Origin: Heterobilharzia americana
Lineage: Eukaryota; Platyhelminthes; Trematoda; Strigeidida; Schistosomatidae
Length of the DNA stretch: 64,000 nt
Direction of reading: 5' to 3'
Assembly (NCBI GenBank): GCA_944470555.2
Contig: OX104134.1
Coordinates: 76,316,678 to 76,380,677, forward strand
The notes under the pieces were generated by a model. It saw only the letters and a program-made list of their open reading frames with translations. It was not told where the DNA came from and ran no database searches. Below, one piece after another: positions 48,701-61,381 of the stretch. A program made the translations under genes and the position numbers. The first letter of the stretch is position 1. Each line of letters starts with the position of its first letter.

Positions 48701-50879
48701 ATATGTCTATGTGCAATAACACAATGAGGTCGAAAAGGAAGCAGTCATAAACATTAAAATACGTGTGAAATACTTTACTATAAGCAACGAAACTTGCAGC
48801 ATCTAACAGAAGTTGATACTCCACTATCTGCCACACCAGATAACCGTATTTTTCGCAAAACAAGAGAAATATTTTCATGGAATTGCGGTAAGATGGGGAA
48901 ATAGGTTCATGAGCGCATGGAAACTGCAGCTTAGCTGTCAAGCCGTTCAATACTGTAAGCAAACATTTGGATTCGTATTTCTACAAATAAACAAGTATCT
49001 TGACGCTTATTTGCTTCAGCATGTATACACCATAACCCAGAAAGGTAATGCCAGACGATATATTTCAGAATCTTCACTTAATAAGTGTTAAATTGATTTG
49101 AAAACTTTCAGAAAGAATATATATCTCATCGATGATAGAAGAAAAGAATTAGCACAATGAGGAAGAGTACAGCTCCAGTCTAATCAGTCGCGGCCCATAT
49201 GGTTCACTTCAAAGTGTCATCACATACAATGAATTATAATATAGAGTTTATCTCTTTACTTGAAACTGACTTCAGCAGACCACAATACTTTAGGGTACAG
49301 TAAAAATTCTGGTTCAATTAAATTAGATAAGAAGCATTATTATTCAAATATCTAACTTGAAAAACCTTCAGGAATCATATTTTCACTGTGATACACAAAG
49401 TGCCTCTGTCTGTTATGTATCAACAAGAAAACTATGAAGAAATATGTTTGCAAATTAATTTGCAACAAAATCTTGAAATGAGTTTACGTTTCATTGTTCC
49501 TAGGCAGTGTATCAAAAATAAGTTAAATCCAGTGCAAAAACACAGTGGATACTCAGTATGGTTCTATCGTGATGTTTAAATATGAACTTAGTGAATACTT
49601 CGCCCTCCATTTTGAATCAACGAAACGGCTGTTTGCCAGTACAGGAGGATGAATATATTTCAGTTGGAAAAAGTGTATAACCAGCGACAAGTAAACTGAA
49701 AAATGTTTTCTCTTGACCGGAGATAACTTTCTATTTGTAGACCAAAACAATCTGAAAGATGAATTGCAAACTTCTCTAACTATATCTTGGGAATGTTTTG
49801 AGACCCTGAAGTGAATGCATCATGGTTAATAGAGGTTTAAATGTTCACTGAGATACATGTTGTTACTTTTTCGTATTCACCTACAGTATAGTGTTCTGAG
49901 TGCTGCGTATATACAATCTGTTTTAATTTGTATACAGAATAATACCGGCCATGAAACCAACTTTTCTATGTATTACGCTTAAAATACCAGGGATGAAATT
50001 GTGTTCAGTGCTATTTATATATACCGGCATGATCCACTACTCATCGTGTTGTTTGCCAACATAGAAGCCGACGTACTTATCTGCAAGTGTCACAAGTTTC
50101 TACAGATGATGTGAATATGTTGTAAGTAAGAGGCCTATGAATATTTATGTTTCGCAGATTTTATTATAAATATATGCATCTAAATGTGGAAAATGAAACT
50201 TGTTAACTAGCCCTTTTTTGTAATATAAATTGCGAATTGTATATAACATATGAATCTTAGTACATTGGTTAGAGACACTAATGTGATCTTTATAGTCTGA
50301 TCAATTTGAAGGTCACAGCTGCAGTTTTTTAGGACTTGGTTTCTCCACTAGTATTATTAGTAAAAACTCAACCAAAGCTTTATTGAAAATTGAAAAGATT
50401 AGTAGCGTATACAAAATCTGATAATTTATCATGAGGTACCAGTCATTTCTGTTCTCAGTTACAGATTGTTCTCACCTCTCGTTTAATCCAACACAAAATA
50501 TCTTTCTGCATAATCATGATTCAACCTGTGGCGATTAAAATGCAAAATTCTGAACTCTACTTTAGTTCGCATGTTTTTCTCAATATATTCAAGCCATCGT
50601 AACCAACCTCTAATTGCAATCCTATCAGCTCATTATTTTACGTTTTAAGTCTTCATGGCATTTTTTAAGATAGCTGTTTTCATCAGTCTGCTGTCGGCGT
50701 CGAGTCTAAAAATCATTTGTTACATAAGATAGCAGAAACTCTTGCACTAGGATAAAATTATTCCTTAGATTTGTAGACGTTGGGACAATACATGGTTCTT
50801 TTATTTAAAAGCCTGTTCCGGATGTATTTATCATTACTTGAATGATGGATTGATTCTCTTTTCCGTTTTTCTTTTGTAG
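33738..50879 (+). other. 17.1-kb intron of the GPCR gene
   Basis: Bounded by GTAGGT at 33738 and by a pyrimidine-rich TTTTTCTTTTGTAG ending at 50879. It is AT-rich and carries only short ORFs without motifs (for example 34272-34532, 37374-37688, 42802-43119, 48615-48962) and a small TA repeat at 38149-38174. I found no RTE copy in it, in contrast to both flanks. Long introns next to short exons are common in schistosome genes. Confidence 0.85.
38149..38174. repeat. Short imperfect (TA)n tract
   Basis: About a dozen TA units with one GTA interruption inside the GPCR intron. Confidence 0.9.
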
Positions 50880-51068
50880 TCCGCTTTGCTCCTGCTGAAC
50901 AATTTTCAGGGTGGTTGCTTCAGCGCTACGGTATACGAAAGACTGGGTGATTTCTTGGATTTCTTGACATTGATTAACAATGGCTTAAATTTCATCTTAT
51001 ATTGTGTAATGTCACGACAATTCAGATACACATTTCTGCAATTATTTTGTCCATTTTTAAGCTTGTAA
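50880..51068 (+). CDS. DMSR-type GPCR, exon 2 (TM7 and C-terminus)
   Basis: Starts after a strong acceptor and reads in phase 0, joining residue 336 to S337. The frame gives a short extracellular loop, then YERLGDFLDFLTLINNGLNF, ILYCVMSRQFRYTF and a short tail ending at TAA. This is the TM7 block of myosuppressin/FMRFamide-type receptors: LGDxxDxLxLxN, then NFILY (373-377) in place of NPxxY, then CxMSxQFR at the start of helix 8. It supplies exactly what exon 1 lacks, and the intron phase agrees, so the two pieces are one gene with a 398-residue product. The cytoplasmic tail after helix 8 is very short. A gene finder limited to shorter introns would miss this exon. Confidence 0.9.
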   Translation, partial: SALLLLNNFQGGCFSATVYERLGDFLDFLTLINNGLNFILYCVMSRQFRYTFLQLFCPFLSL

Positions 51069-52680
51069 CGTTTGCGAAAAAATGAGATTATTAGGATGGA
51101 AAATGAAACATATTTCTTTGTACAAGATAAATCTATAAATAATTCTCATAATCGCTTTGTTTTCTCTACTAACTTAACTGAATATCTGATCTGTATTTTA
51201 GTTCAAAGGGGTTACAAAGGCACGTTTGCCTTGCAATCGTATGGGGAAAACTATTTATCAACAGGAATTATGCTCACGGAGAGTAATAATTATGCAATAT
51301 GAAATGATTAAAGTGGCTTTTTTAGTAACTTGGTTTTGCGAAAATCAATTGGCGCTTTTTCACAAATTACAAGTTATGTTCACTGTACTGCCACTTAAAA
51401 GAACATTTATTTGAATAAGTAGTACTTTTGCAAACATACTTTTAGTCTGATTTTGTTCTATTCACGCTTCAGTGTACAACTGTTCAGAAAGCTGTTCCTA
51501 CGTTAGCTTTTGTTAAATGGATGGAAAACTTCAGAAGTCCATGCATTACACTAACTGTAATAGCAACTTTATGAAACATTTAACTACAAAGAAAGCACTC
51601 TGAATTATCAGAAAGATAGAAGACAATTCAGTGGAGAAAATGTTCATTGTGGCAATATCGTCTATGAGAGTTGAAGCTTATTGTTACTGAGAGCAGGTAA
51701 GTCTGTCAGTCGATATTAGTCTGTCAGCTGAGAAATTGATGAAACACGAAATTGTACAAGTTGTGAACTCTTTTTAAACGAGAATTTCTGTGTAAGAGTT
51801 TAAGCAGTGACTTAAATGAGGACCATGATGAATTTGTAAATACTTCATCGAGTACTAATGACATTACCAAAAGAAGTACTGTTATGTGCGAGACCGTCAA
51901 CAACTTTTGAAAAAATCTGCTGTTCCTTTCGAGTCGATCGACAATTGTTAGGTTTACTTTTGAACTGTCTATATAGCTTAGTAGATTGTGGTGAGTTGTG
52001 ATGACAAGTTGTAAGCTACGTAACACATTTAAAGCTGCGGTAACTGTTTCTCAGCGAAGCAACAAAATATAACTGCTTAAATGGATGTGATATAATCATC
52101 AATAATCTACTTTGCTTTTACTGCAACTCAGTTTGAAGAACAAACAGATAAAGAAACTAGATGTTTTGTCTTTTGAAATGCTCACATAAAAGTAGTGTCT
52201 CGTGGAAATATAAAGTTAACATTGAGTTATTTGCTACACTATTAGTGAAATGTTTCACTCTTATGAAATGTTGAAAAAAAAACAAATGAACATTACTTTT
52301 TCAGTAATTACATGTTACTTCTGTCACCAGTACTCATCGGTGAAGTTCTCCACACGTTATCTTCCGTACTAGAACAAAATTCGACTCTGTACAATTATTT
52401 CTAAGGCATTTATCATAAAAATCAACTGCATATTCCCATATAATGCTAGTTTCAAGTGTGGTCTCTTAGAAAACGTTAATTTCGTGTAGTTTTTCGAACC
52501 AGCACACTTGTATTCAAGAAAAATTAATAAACGAAAAATGAAAGCACAACCAGCTTCAAGTTATGTATTTGTCAGCTTTAAATGACAAACCACTTTTGAA
52601 ACGACGCGATTTGTTCTAATATGGCTTAATTAAACAGTAGAGTACCGCGGAAACATACAAACGTCTGTTATGAGTAGCAA
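51069..52680. other. Downstream of the GPCR gene: possible 3' UTR, then no recognised gene
   Basis: No AATAAA was seen close to the stop. The short open frames (51072-51302, 51226-51414, 51724-52026 minus) have no motifs. Confidence 0.5.
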
Positions 52681-52775
52681 CGTTCAAAAGACTGCAGGGA
52701 ACAGAGTGAAATGGCAACGTGCTACCGAAGCCCTATGTTCCACTATGAAACCAAAGAACAAGTAATAAGTTAGTA
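52681..52775 (+). mobile_element. RTE-type retrotransposon scrap G, extreme 3' end
   Basis: About 95 bp matching the last coding segment of copy F (CAAAAGACTGCAGGGAACAG, then GAAGCCCTATGTTCCACTA), with decay of the AGGAACCCAAGGGAC end and a short TAA-like tail. A severely 5'-truncated insertion. Confidence 0.8.
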
Positions 52776-53244
52776 GAAAATGAGTAGGATTATAGGCAAT
52801 TTCAGTGAGATCTTGGTCACCTGTTCTGATTGAACTACTAAAAAAGTGTAAAACTTTTTATTATGTTTAAATATTCAATGCATTCATATTTACAATAAAC
52901 TAATCCATTCTACAAAGTATAACATTTTTGTAGATATAATAATATAAACTTATCATAAGAGTACGTTACAGAAACTTTCATAATGGTGAGTCTTTAATGA
53001 TTAAGCTTATATGGTTCAAATTAAAACCCACATCTGGTTCTGCTAAGTTGAAATTCACTTTTTCAAGGTAGCTTTTTCAAATAAGTAATTAAAGATTCAA
53101 CAAACTGACAAAAATATACTTTTGACTTCATAGCTTGTTACTTCCAGTTATTGACTGGACTGAAATAATCAGCTGCGGTTAGTACGGTACTTCTGCACAG
53201 GTGCCTCAATACTGCCACTTATTTCACCTAATGGTGATTACAGA
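52776..53244. other. AT-rich stretch without recognisable gene
   Basis: Nothing supported. The 3' side may be part of the hammerhead-bearing repeat remnant. Confidence 0.5.
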
Positions 53245-53310
53245 TACTGGCAAACAGTGAAATTTGAGACCACGTTACGTCTTATTAGGGACTTGTCATC
53301 TGGATTCGCC
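53245..53310 (-). ncRNA. Second, more decayed hammerhead ribozyme remnant
   Basis: On the minus strand the order CCAG-ATGACAAG-GTCCC-type hairpin (AGTCCCTAATAAGAC)-GTAACG follows the layout at 23625-23700. The core CTGATGA has become ATGACAA and GAAA has become GTAA, so it cannot be active. It is recognised mainly by comparison with the first remnant. Confidence 0.5.
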
Positions 53311-53664
53311 ACTATTTGAATGATTAATGGTGTCCAAATAGGCTTCCTGAACTTCACTGTTGGGCAGTTTCTATCACATTTTTATTTCCGAAGGTTACCA
53401 TATATTCTTCATAATATGTTTTATTTATGAAATCTTTCAATATCAGACTTGGTATAATGACTTGTGTAACCTACAAAAAATTGTTGATGACAAACTCTGA
53501 AAATCGTGTAAAATATACTTGACTATTCTTACTAGTTGCGTCGTTTCTATTCAGGCATCTTTCATATAGCCGCCCCCTTATCTGATACATAGTTTCACAA
53601 AAATCTACAGTTCGTATCACTGGCATCTGAAAGATTGTATCTATATTTGTGTAAATACAGACTG
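53311..53664. other. Short stretch without recognisable gene
   Basis: Nothing supported here beyond a possible continuation of the hammerhead-bearing repeat. Confidence 0.5.
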
Positions 53665-54537
53665 CTGAACAAGTTCACTAGTTATCAGCCAGTCATAAGC
53701 ACACATAAAAAGGAAAGGTTGGGCATATGGATAACAACCCTACACCGGAAAACCAATCCAATTAATAAAGAAACTTCAAAGTGCAAAGTAAATATAAAAA
53801 GTAAAAACAAACTTATTCCTCGCTGGAATTAGGGAGACGGAATGACGCCCGTTAGTGAAAGCCTGCAAACGGGAAGCCATTTGGCCGATGTGTCTCCTCT
53901 TCGCTCGATGAAAGCGAAAGTAAGATTGGGGACATGGAATGTCCAAACAATGTTTGAAGCTGGCTGGCAAGGCTGCCCAGATTGGAAAAGAGGTGAGAAG
54001 GTGTGGAATGGAAGTACTAGAAATCTGCGAAAGTAGATGGAATAGAAGTGGACTATCCAAGATACCTATTGGATAATTAATAATATACTGCGATATTCTC
54101 ATCCAGACGGCAATAAGGAGCACACTGAGTTGCGGAGTGGCTTCATGATGTCCCCAAAACCATCGAAGGCTCTCTCTCACACACTGAGAACAAATCTCCT
54201 CCTCCACCATCACGATCACAACAGCAATGTCCAGCTCAAAAGGAAGGAAAGTCACAATCACACAATGATACGCTACGCTATGCACCCATAAAAATATGCA
54301 GATCAGGAGAAGAAGTAGTAATTCTACGGACAGCTGCAATCAGTAATGGAGGAGACCCACCCCAGTTGGCGATGGGTCTGGTGACATGAATATCAGCCAA
54401 ACTGGAAGCGGACAACACAACAGGGAAGAGAACTAAGTGATCATGGGTCAAGAAGCACTCGGTGAAATGAGGAATGAGAATGGAGAACTGTTTGCAGACT
54501 CCTACACATTCAACGAGTTGGTGATTGGAGTCAGACA

Positions 54538-54655
54538 GTGTGTGTGTGTGTGTGTGTGTGTAAAAACACAAGGATATTCACAAGGCAGAGACATGGATTT
54601 GATTTCACATGACACCAGGACACCAGGACACACACACGCACACACACTACACTGA
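54538..54655. repeat. (GT)n and (CA)n tracts in RTE copy H
   Basis: A GT tract at 54538-54562 and a CA-rich tract around 54630-54652, at the same two places as in B and D. They lie between endonuclease motifs where copy F has only short GTGTG and ACACAC seeds. Confidence 0.9.
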
Positions 54656-54869
54656 AAATCAGATCGACTTCATTTCAATGTGAAGAAGGTGGTGATGGAG
54701 ACTCAGCCTACTGGACACAAGATGAGATGAAGAAGGGGAGCAGATGTCGGTTCACACCACTCAGTGTCCACTGCAAAGAACCTACCTTCCAAATCAAGTT
54801 GGAAGCCTTCGAATAAGAAGGTGGTGATGATAGATAACAGTTGAGGTTGAACAACCACCCAGAACAGAA

Positions 54870-54970
54870 ACTGAACTCAACTCAACTGGACTGAACTGAA
54901 CTGAACTGGACTGAAGTGAAGTGAAGTGAAGGACGAAACTGGCTTGGAAATCTCTACGTCAGTCAGTCAG
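54870..54970. repeat. AACTG/AAGTG/CAGT simple-repeat tract in copy H
   Basis: Counterpart of 7411-7540 in copy B on the other strand: AACTC/AACTG units, GAAGT units and a short CAGT run. Confidence 0.85.
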
Positions 54971-56268
54971 TCATCAGAATAAGTTAGGAGATACTGAGCA
55001 AGATCGCTGAAGAAACCTGTGTGGAAGAGTAGTTGTAATGTGTGAAAGAGCTGAATGAGTAAGCCTATATAATCCTGTTAACAAGGAATAGGAAGCAAAA
55101 CAGGAGAGGATATGACAAGAAATGGATCTCGATGGACACATGGAAGCTGATAGAAAAGGAGGAGGAGGGAAAAGACGAAGGAGAGGGAGATGAAGATGGT
55201 GAAGCAGAAGACGAGCGAATGTAGTGCATTGCAGGGATGAACAACGAGATTAGGAACTGAATACAACCCACAAAACACTTCACTGGACAAATAAGTGAGG
55301 AAGAGTTTGCGCAAAGACAAAAGACGCTTCTAGGACACACTGACAAGTGAAGCAGATCAAGCTGCAGGTAGGAGAGACACAGAGAGAGATCTAACAACAT
55401 TATATCCAACAACAAGGTTACCATCTGGGAAGAGAGCTATCAACACAGATGAATACAATGAGAGATAGTAAAGGAAACTTAGTTACCACTATAAAGGAGA
55501 AACAAAGGAAACGATGGCTGGCCACTTCAAAAACACTTTTAAAGCGACCACCAACACATGCAACTCATTCAGAAATACCAACAGTAAACGCAGAATTACC
55601 AGTGAACACATGCCCTCTAACAAAACAGAAGTGGATTCCTGAACGCCAAAGTTGCAAAATGCACGGAATCAACAGGACTAGATGAAATCCCTCAGAAGCA
55701 CCGAAAACAGACGGAGAGACAATAATCAGTGTGCATATCTACTGCACTGCACTTCATTCAGCACAAAGCCTGAACAACATCCGGATTCCTAACACAAATT
55801 TAGTCAAGTCAGTCAGTGCTTCTTTGTGATGGTTGAGAGACTTGACGCGTCACCAAAAGCATTTCCAACAAACTACAGACATACACCAACAGCAGCCGCC
55901 TACGCTCACTCAATGCCAAAGATCAGATGACCAGAACAATAAGTGTGATCAACAAGGAATTCTGGTCGGGCAATGAAACAACCAAGAACACGTCGCCCAA
56001 CAAATATGCAGGAGGAGATGTAGATGAGTTGGGCACACACTGAGAAGACGGTTTGCTGATTTCAGGAACCAGATCAGGCCCTCGAGTGGAATGCGCATGG
56101 GAAACGACGAGTTGGGCATCCGAGAGTGACACGGAGGAGGTGTTGTGGGGAAGAAATGGAAGCTTCATGGTAGTAGTGGAGCCAGGTTATGAGAACTGCA
56201 GAGAACAGAGTGAAGTGTTGGCGTGCTACTGAATGCGTATGATCTACTAAGAACCTAAGGGACAAATT

Positions 56269-59200
56269 GCAACAATTACCAATTCAAGATTATAAACTTT
56301 TAGAATGTGAACATTGTGGCTAATTTCCTCAAAGAACTTCAAGTCCGACGAGTCCAAAAGCTGTCAATGGTAATCGCTATTTCAAACCGAAGTAACTTCA
56401 TGAATGTTTTCTCGGAATCATTCCTAAACCCTATATCATATTCGATTTAGGGCTATTTATTCGTGAGGCGTACATTGTATCATCAAAAACAAATAGTGAA
56501 TCCTTTGTTGTTTGCCAAAGTTATGTTGGAACTGTTTAAGTTCTCACGAAAGATGAACTTTAAGGAGGGGCAACTTTCACGCAATATTGCAAGCTCTACA
56601 AAATACTTGGCAAACGATCACAGCTGTGACGGATGAACTTAACCATCACACCTTATTTTTTCATTGACCATTCACAAATTATTTCACTGATGCGTATGAT
56701 TTCTTCGCTTCATCTATAGCGGACTATTTACTAGATTGTCATTCAGTTTTCATCAAAGTATCACATTAGCATGACCATACAATAAGATCGGGCAAGGAAT
56801 GAATCACTTTAGATGTATTATATTATTGGGAAAACGTATGCCTCACATTCGACTACAGGAAGTTACCCGGTTCATCTACCCAAAAATTTATAGAATGCAT
56901 GCATAAATAAAATCAAATTTCTTACCAAAATATTCAGCATATAATCGGATTAGTATTTCCACATAAAAATGCGAGATTTGTGATTCATTGTGATCAACTG
57001 TTTAGTTTAGAAAAGTTAAATATTCCAGTATTATATTACAGTAAATGGATGAAGCTATCCTCTTCATTCTACAACTTACAAATACGGTGGATAATTTCTA
57101 CTGAACAAAGAAGGATTACGTGATCTTCGGTAAACTGGTTTATGAAAAACTTATTTTCCAATACAAACGAATTATGTATGACTTGGCTTCACTTTATAAA
57201 ATATTTTAAGACTATACAATTAGAGCTTATGCAAGATATATTTTGGGAATGATGTTAGTATTTATAAGGACCGGAAGACGGTAAAGATAACATATAAGTA
57301 GGTGGTAATTTGAAAGATTTTCAAAAGAAAGGATTTTAATCTGTCCAAATTAGTTATTTTTTTAATGCAGAAAATTTATTCTGCCTCCAGTATACATGCA
57401 AACTATGCCAGGTTATATATGATTCTCGGTAAGGTAAAAACTTGCTCGACCAGACAGTACTGAAGTTGTGCGTAGAAAATACTTTTTCCTGCGCTCATAT
57501 TGCAGTGGTCTTCTGCAATTTCTACTGTAGTCAGCGAGAGCATTTTGATAACTTCAGCATCTAAACTAAGCATTTGGTTAGTATTCAGTTGCCATTTCAT
57601 AGCTATCAACTGCCTTGGTTCTGTCTTCATAGCTTTTAAAATTAAAGCGTTTTTTGGTTTGGTATCCTGGTTTGCCTATCCTGTTAGTTGCTGTCCATCT
57701 ATCGTCCTATTTTTTTAAAGACAAAAATGTTTTTAAAGGTAATTCCAGCCTAGTATTAATTCTGACATGTGACGTGAAATTTAGTGTGCTGGATAAGTTT
57801 CTAAGTTAGGTTCAGTCAGTTCTAATAAAGGATGAATAAACGACTTATACACCGACAAAGAAATGGGATACGCCTAACCAAGTGGTACAATAGAAAATTT
57901 TCCGAAAGTTCTGAAGATTGCTCCTAGATATGAAGAACATTACAGTTCACTCCTAAAATCAAAAACTTTTCGGTGACACTGACCAGTACATCGGCGATTA
58001 TGTTCATAGTGAACTGAGACAAAAATGTTTAGGCACGTCGAATTAAATTCCAACTTCATTAGTGGCTTCTTTCAACTCATTACTCATGTTATTCACTGCA
58101 TTGTCAGCTGAGCATTGCTGAGTAGCCATATTGCATAAACAGAAACCATATCTGTTTCTTCATTCTTCTAATTATTTTTTTCAGAACCATCGAAATACTT
58201 GCCAAGAATCCTTGTATTTGGACTGTGCAATCTAAAGATAACGTTTATCTGTTCAGATAAACTTCATTTTCTAATTACACTATATTTATTCATAAAAGGT
58301 GGTAAATGTTTAAACATTCCACAGATAAACTGTGTGAACTGAGATGCCTAAGTGAAAGTAGCATCGAATTTCATTCTTTCTTACAACATTTTAGCTAGAG
58401 ATATATCGTCTATCTCAAATTATGCCTTTCTTTCACAAGTGTCATAAAACCTGTATGATTCTTTGTCAACACTGAAAATTCATGTGCTTTTCATAGTATA
58501 ACCAAATGCCATAGAATTTCTTAAATCATTAGAATGAAGCTGCATTACAAGTTTAGTTGAGGAGAACATTGCTTGTGTGAGTTCAATTAATTCACCTCAT
58601 TTTGAGACCATAGAATATACCTGGTTCTTCTTTCAGAATGCTTGAAGACACAATACAATGAATACAAGCAAAAATCAAGATTATTAAGTTCTAATTTTAT
58701 TGGATTTTGCATTTCCGTAGCTTTGGTATGCTAGCACTGACATTTACGTATCTTGTAGTTTGATCGTATGCCATTGAAACATCTCACATACTTATTTATC
58801 CACTAATCGATCTATCCCAACTCTTAAGATGTATTTAACTCTCTGCGTGAATATAAAAAACAGAATTGTGGACGTGAAAAAAATTTTGTTCCTTAAAACT
58901 AGGTCACGTATAAATAAATAAAAATGTCACTAAAAATTTTAGTTGAACTGGTAACCGGAGATTAACTTCCAAGCCATAAACATTTCCGTCTTTTTTTGGG
59001 CTTGTAGCTTGCCAATATTTACATAAACTGAATAAATTTAGAATTAAAGCAATCTACTTCTGCAGGACGGATCACTTCTAGAGTTTGCTACCGTGAATAA
59101 GAAAACTTTAAAATAGTTGTAACGTTTTCCTTTATACGATTACACCTAGAATGAAAAATTGAATGTTTTGTGTTGTACAACCTTATGGAGATCAATGGTT

Positions 59201-59449
59201 TTGCATTTTCGAAAGACCTTCCTTTGCCGGGTATAACACCAGATTGCGAAAATTCAAATGTAGGTAGACAAAGTTAGTGATCGCCGTTACAGATATTTCA
59301 AAATAAAGTGCTACAAAATTAAAAACTGCTAACAGAGGTCAAGAATGTCAACTCAGTACAGTAACGGGAAACCGCAAGTTTGAAATCACAAAGCGGTACT
59401 CGCCGCACAAGAGGTGGCTATCGAGGCTCAGTGACCTAGAGGATAACGT
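56269..59449. other. AT-rich stretch without recognisable gene
   Basis: About 3.2 kb with short ORFs only (57403-57630 minus, 57500-57718 plus), low-information products and no repeat signature. Confidence 0.6.
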
Positions 59450-61302
59450 CGGCTGCTGTTGTCTATGTTTTTGTTCTCAGTGCTTCTGGTGGGATTCCAT
59501 CTGGTCCGGCTGCCTTCCAGCATTTCAGTAGCCTTATGGCACTCAGGAACTACACTTTTGTTGCAGGATTATGTTGACTTGCAGATCCGTGGTTGGGCAG
59601 CAGGCGCTATTTCTGGACGAAGTGCAGGTGGTGGTCGATTGAAGAGCTTTTCGAAGTGGTCAGCCCATCGTTTCCTTTGTTCTCTTCTTTCGTAATTAGA
59701 TTCCCATCATCATGTTTTATTGGTTTCATGTGTGTTGATCTCTCCACTCCCAGATTGTTACTTGCTTCTTTGATACAATATCTCAGGTCTCTCTCTCTCT
59801 CTCTCTCTCTCTGCCTCTCTCTCACTCCGCCTCTCACACCTGCAGCCTGATCTGCTTCACTTGCCAGTATGGCCTGGAAGTGTCTTTTGACTTTGCGCAC
59901 ACTCTTCTTCACTTCTTTGTCCAGTGTAGTGTTTTATACATTGTACTCAGTTCCTCTTCTCGTTGTGCATCCTTGCACTGCACTGGTTTTTCTTCTGCTT
60001 CACAATCCTCCTCCCCCTCCTCTATCAGCTTCCATGTGCAGATCCTTCGAAATCCATTCCTTATCTTCTTCCTTCTTCCTTCCTTCCTTATTCGGTTATG
60101 CAGGCTCCTTTCCACATCTCTTTCAAAGACTTCCAGTGTTCTTCCACACATGTTTCTTCAGGGATGTTCCTTGATATCTCCCATTTTGTCTTGATGGCTG
60201 CTGTGTCCTACCATCATCAACTTCCTTGAAGTCTTTCAACTTGATTTGGAAGGTTCCCTGTACTAGACGGTGAGTGACCTGAGCCTACATCTGCTCCTCT
60301 CCTTCATCTCATGTTGTGTCCAGTAGACAGCCTCTCCACTTTCCTCACATTGAGATAAAGTCGATCTATTTTTCAGTGTGTCCATCTGGTGTCTGGTGAA
60401 ATCGAATCCATGTCAGTTTGTTGATATCCTTGTGCTTAAACACAGTGCCTGACTCCAATCACCAAATAGTTGAATGCACAGAATTCTGCAAACAATTCTC
60501 CATTCTTGTTCATCACCTCACCTAGCGCTTCTCGATCCATGATTAGTTCTCTTCCAGTGTTGTCCGCTGCTAGTTTGGCCGGCATTCATGTCACCCATTA
60601 GAATTTCGATGACATCAACTGAGGTCTTGTCCAGTTTTGATTGCAGTTGTCTGTTGAATTCCTTCTTCTTCCCTTCATCTGCATTATTTGTAGGTGTGTA
60701 GTGTAGCATTGTATGATTGTGACCTTCCTTCCTTTGAGTTGAACCTTGCTGTCATGATCCTGATCGTGGAGGAGATGGTTCCCACTGCATGAAAGCCTTC
60801 AATGCTGTTGAGGACATCATGACAGCCACTCCAAAAACTCAGTGTGTTCGTGGTTGTCATCTGGGTGAGGGTATCGGAGTAGATTATTGACTCTGCAGTT
60901 GATAGTTTGGAGAGTCCACTCCCATTCCATCTACTTTCGCGAATTCCAAGCACTTCGATGTGATACCTTCTCATCTCTTTTCCAATCCGAGCTGCCTTGC
61001 TAGGCTCAAACATGGTGAGGATATTCCATGTCCCCACGTTTACTTTTGCTTTCATCGAGAGAAGACACATCGGCCAATTGGCTTTCCGTTTGCAGGCTTT
61101 CACTAACGGGCGTCATTTCGCCTCTCCGATTCCAGTGAGGAATAACTTTGTTTTTATTTTTTTATTTGTTTGTGCTTTCAAGTTGCTTTATTGGTTGGAT
61201 TTGTTTTCCGGTGTAGGGTTGCTAGCCCTATGCCGAACCTTTCCTCTTTCCCCGGGTTTAGGACCGGCTAGTAACTAGTGAACTAGTTAACCAGGCGAGG
61301 TC
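59450..61302 (-). mobile_element. RTE-type retrotransposon copy I, 5' half
   Basis: Reads on the minus strand from a complete 5' end (ACCTCGCCTGGTTAACTAG at about 61302) through the endonuclease (60684-61103, with GTWN and GIRESRW; the E is retained), the GDMNAG motif, the linker (59909-60151) and the start of the RT region (GPDGIPPEA-like, about 59480-59520). It then stops. The RT catalytic part and the 3' tail are absent, which is unusual because target-primed insertion normally loses the 5' end. Compared with copy J it lacks 55 bp in the linker near 60205. It forms a head-to-head inverted pair with J. Confidence 0.85.
59788..59830. repeat. (CT)n tract in copy I
   Basis: About 12 CT units followed by interrupted CTCT, at the place where copies C and J have a shorter GA tract on the element's strand. 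Confidence 0.9.
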
Positions 61303-61381
61303 GAAATGATAGGATGATTCAATATAATGAAGGAATGAATTTGAACCTTGCTTTCACATCAGCTTTACTAACAGAAAATCA

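Larger units (their letters stand above)
53665..56268 (+). mobile_element. RTE-type retrotransposon copy H, RT core deleted
   Basis: The 5' leader (GTTCACTAGTTATCAGCC) and endonuclease start (MKAKVRLGTWNVQTMFE near 53908) are followed by a B-type endonuclease/linker with GT, CA and AACTG-type arrays. Near 55725 the text jumps from the segment before RT (GAAAACAGACGGAGAGACAA, equivalent to F 30287-30305) to the post-RT region (CAGTGTGCATATCTACTGCAC, equivalent to F about 31248). That removes about 945 bp with every RT catalytic motif. The 3' end is complete to AGGGACAAATTGCAAC. It shares its internal microsatellites with B and D. Confidence 0.85.
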
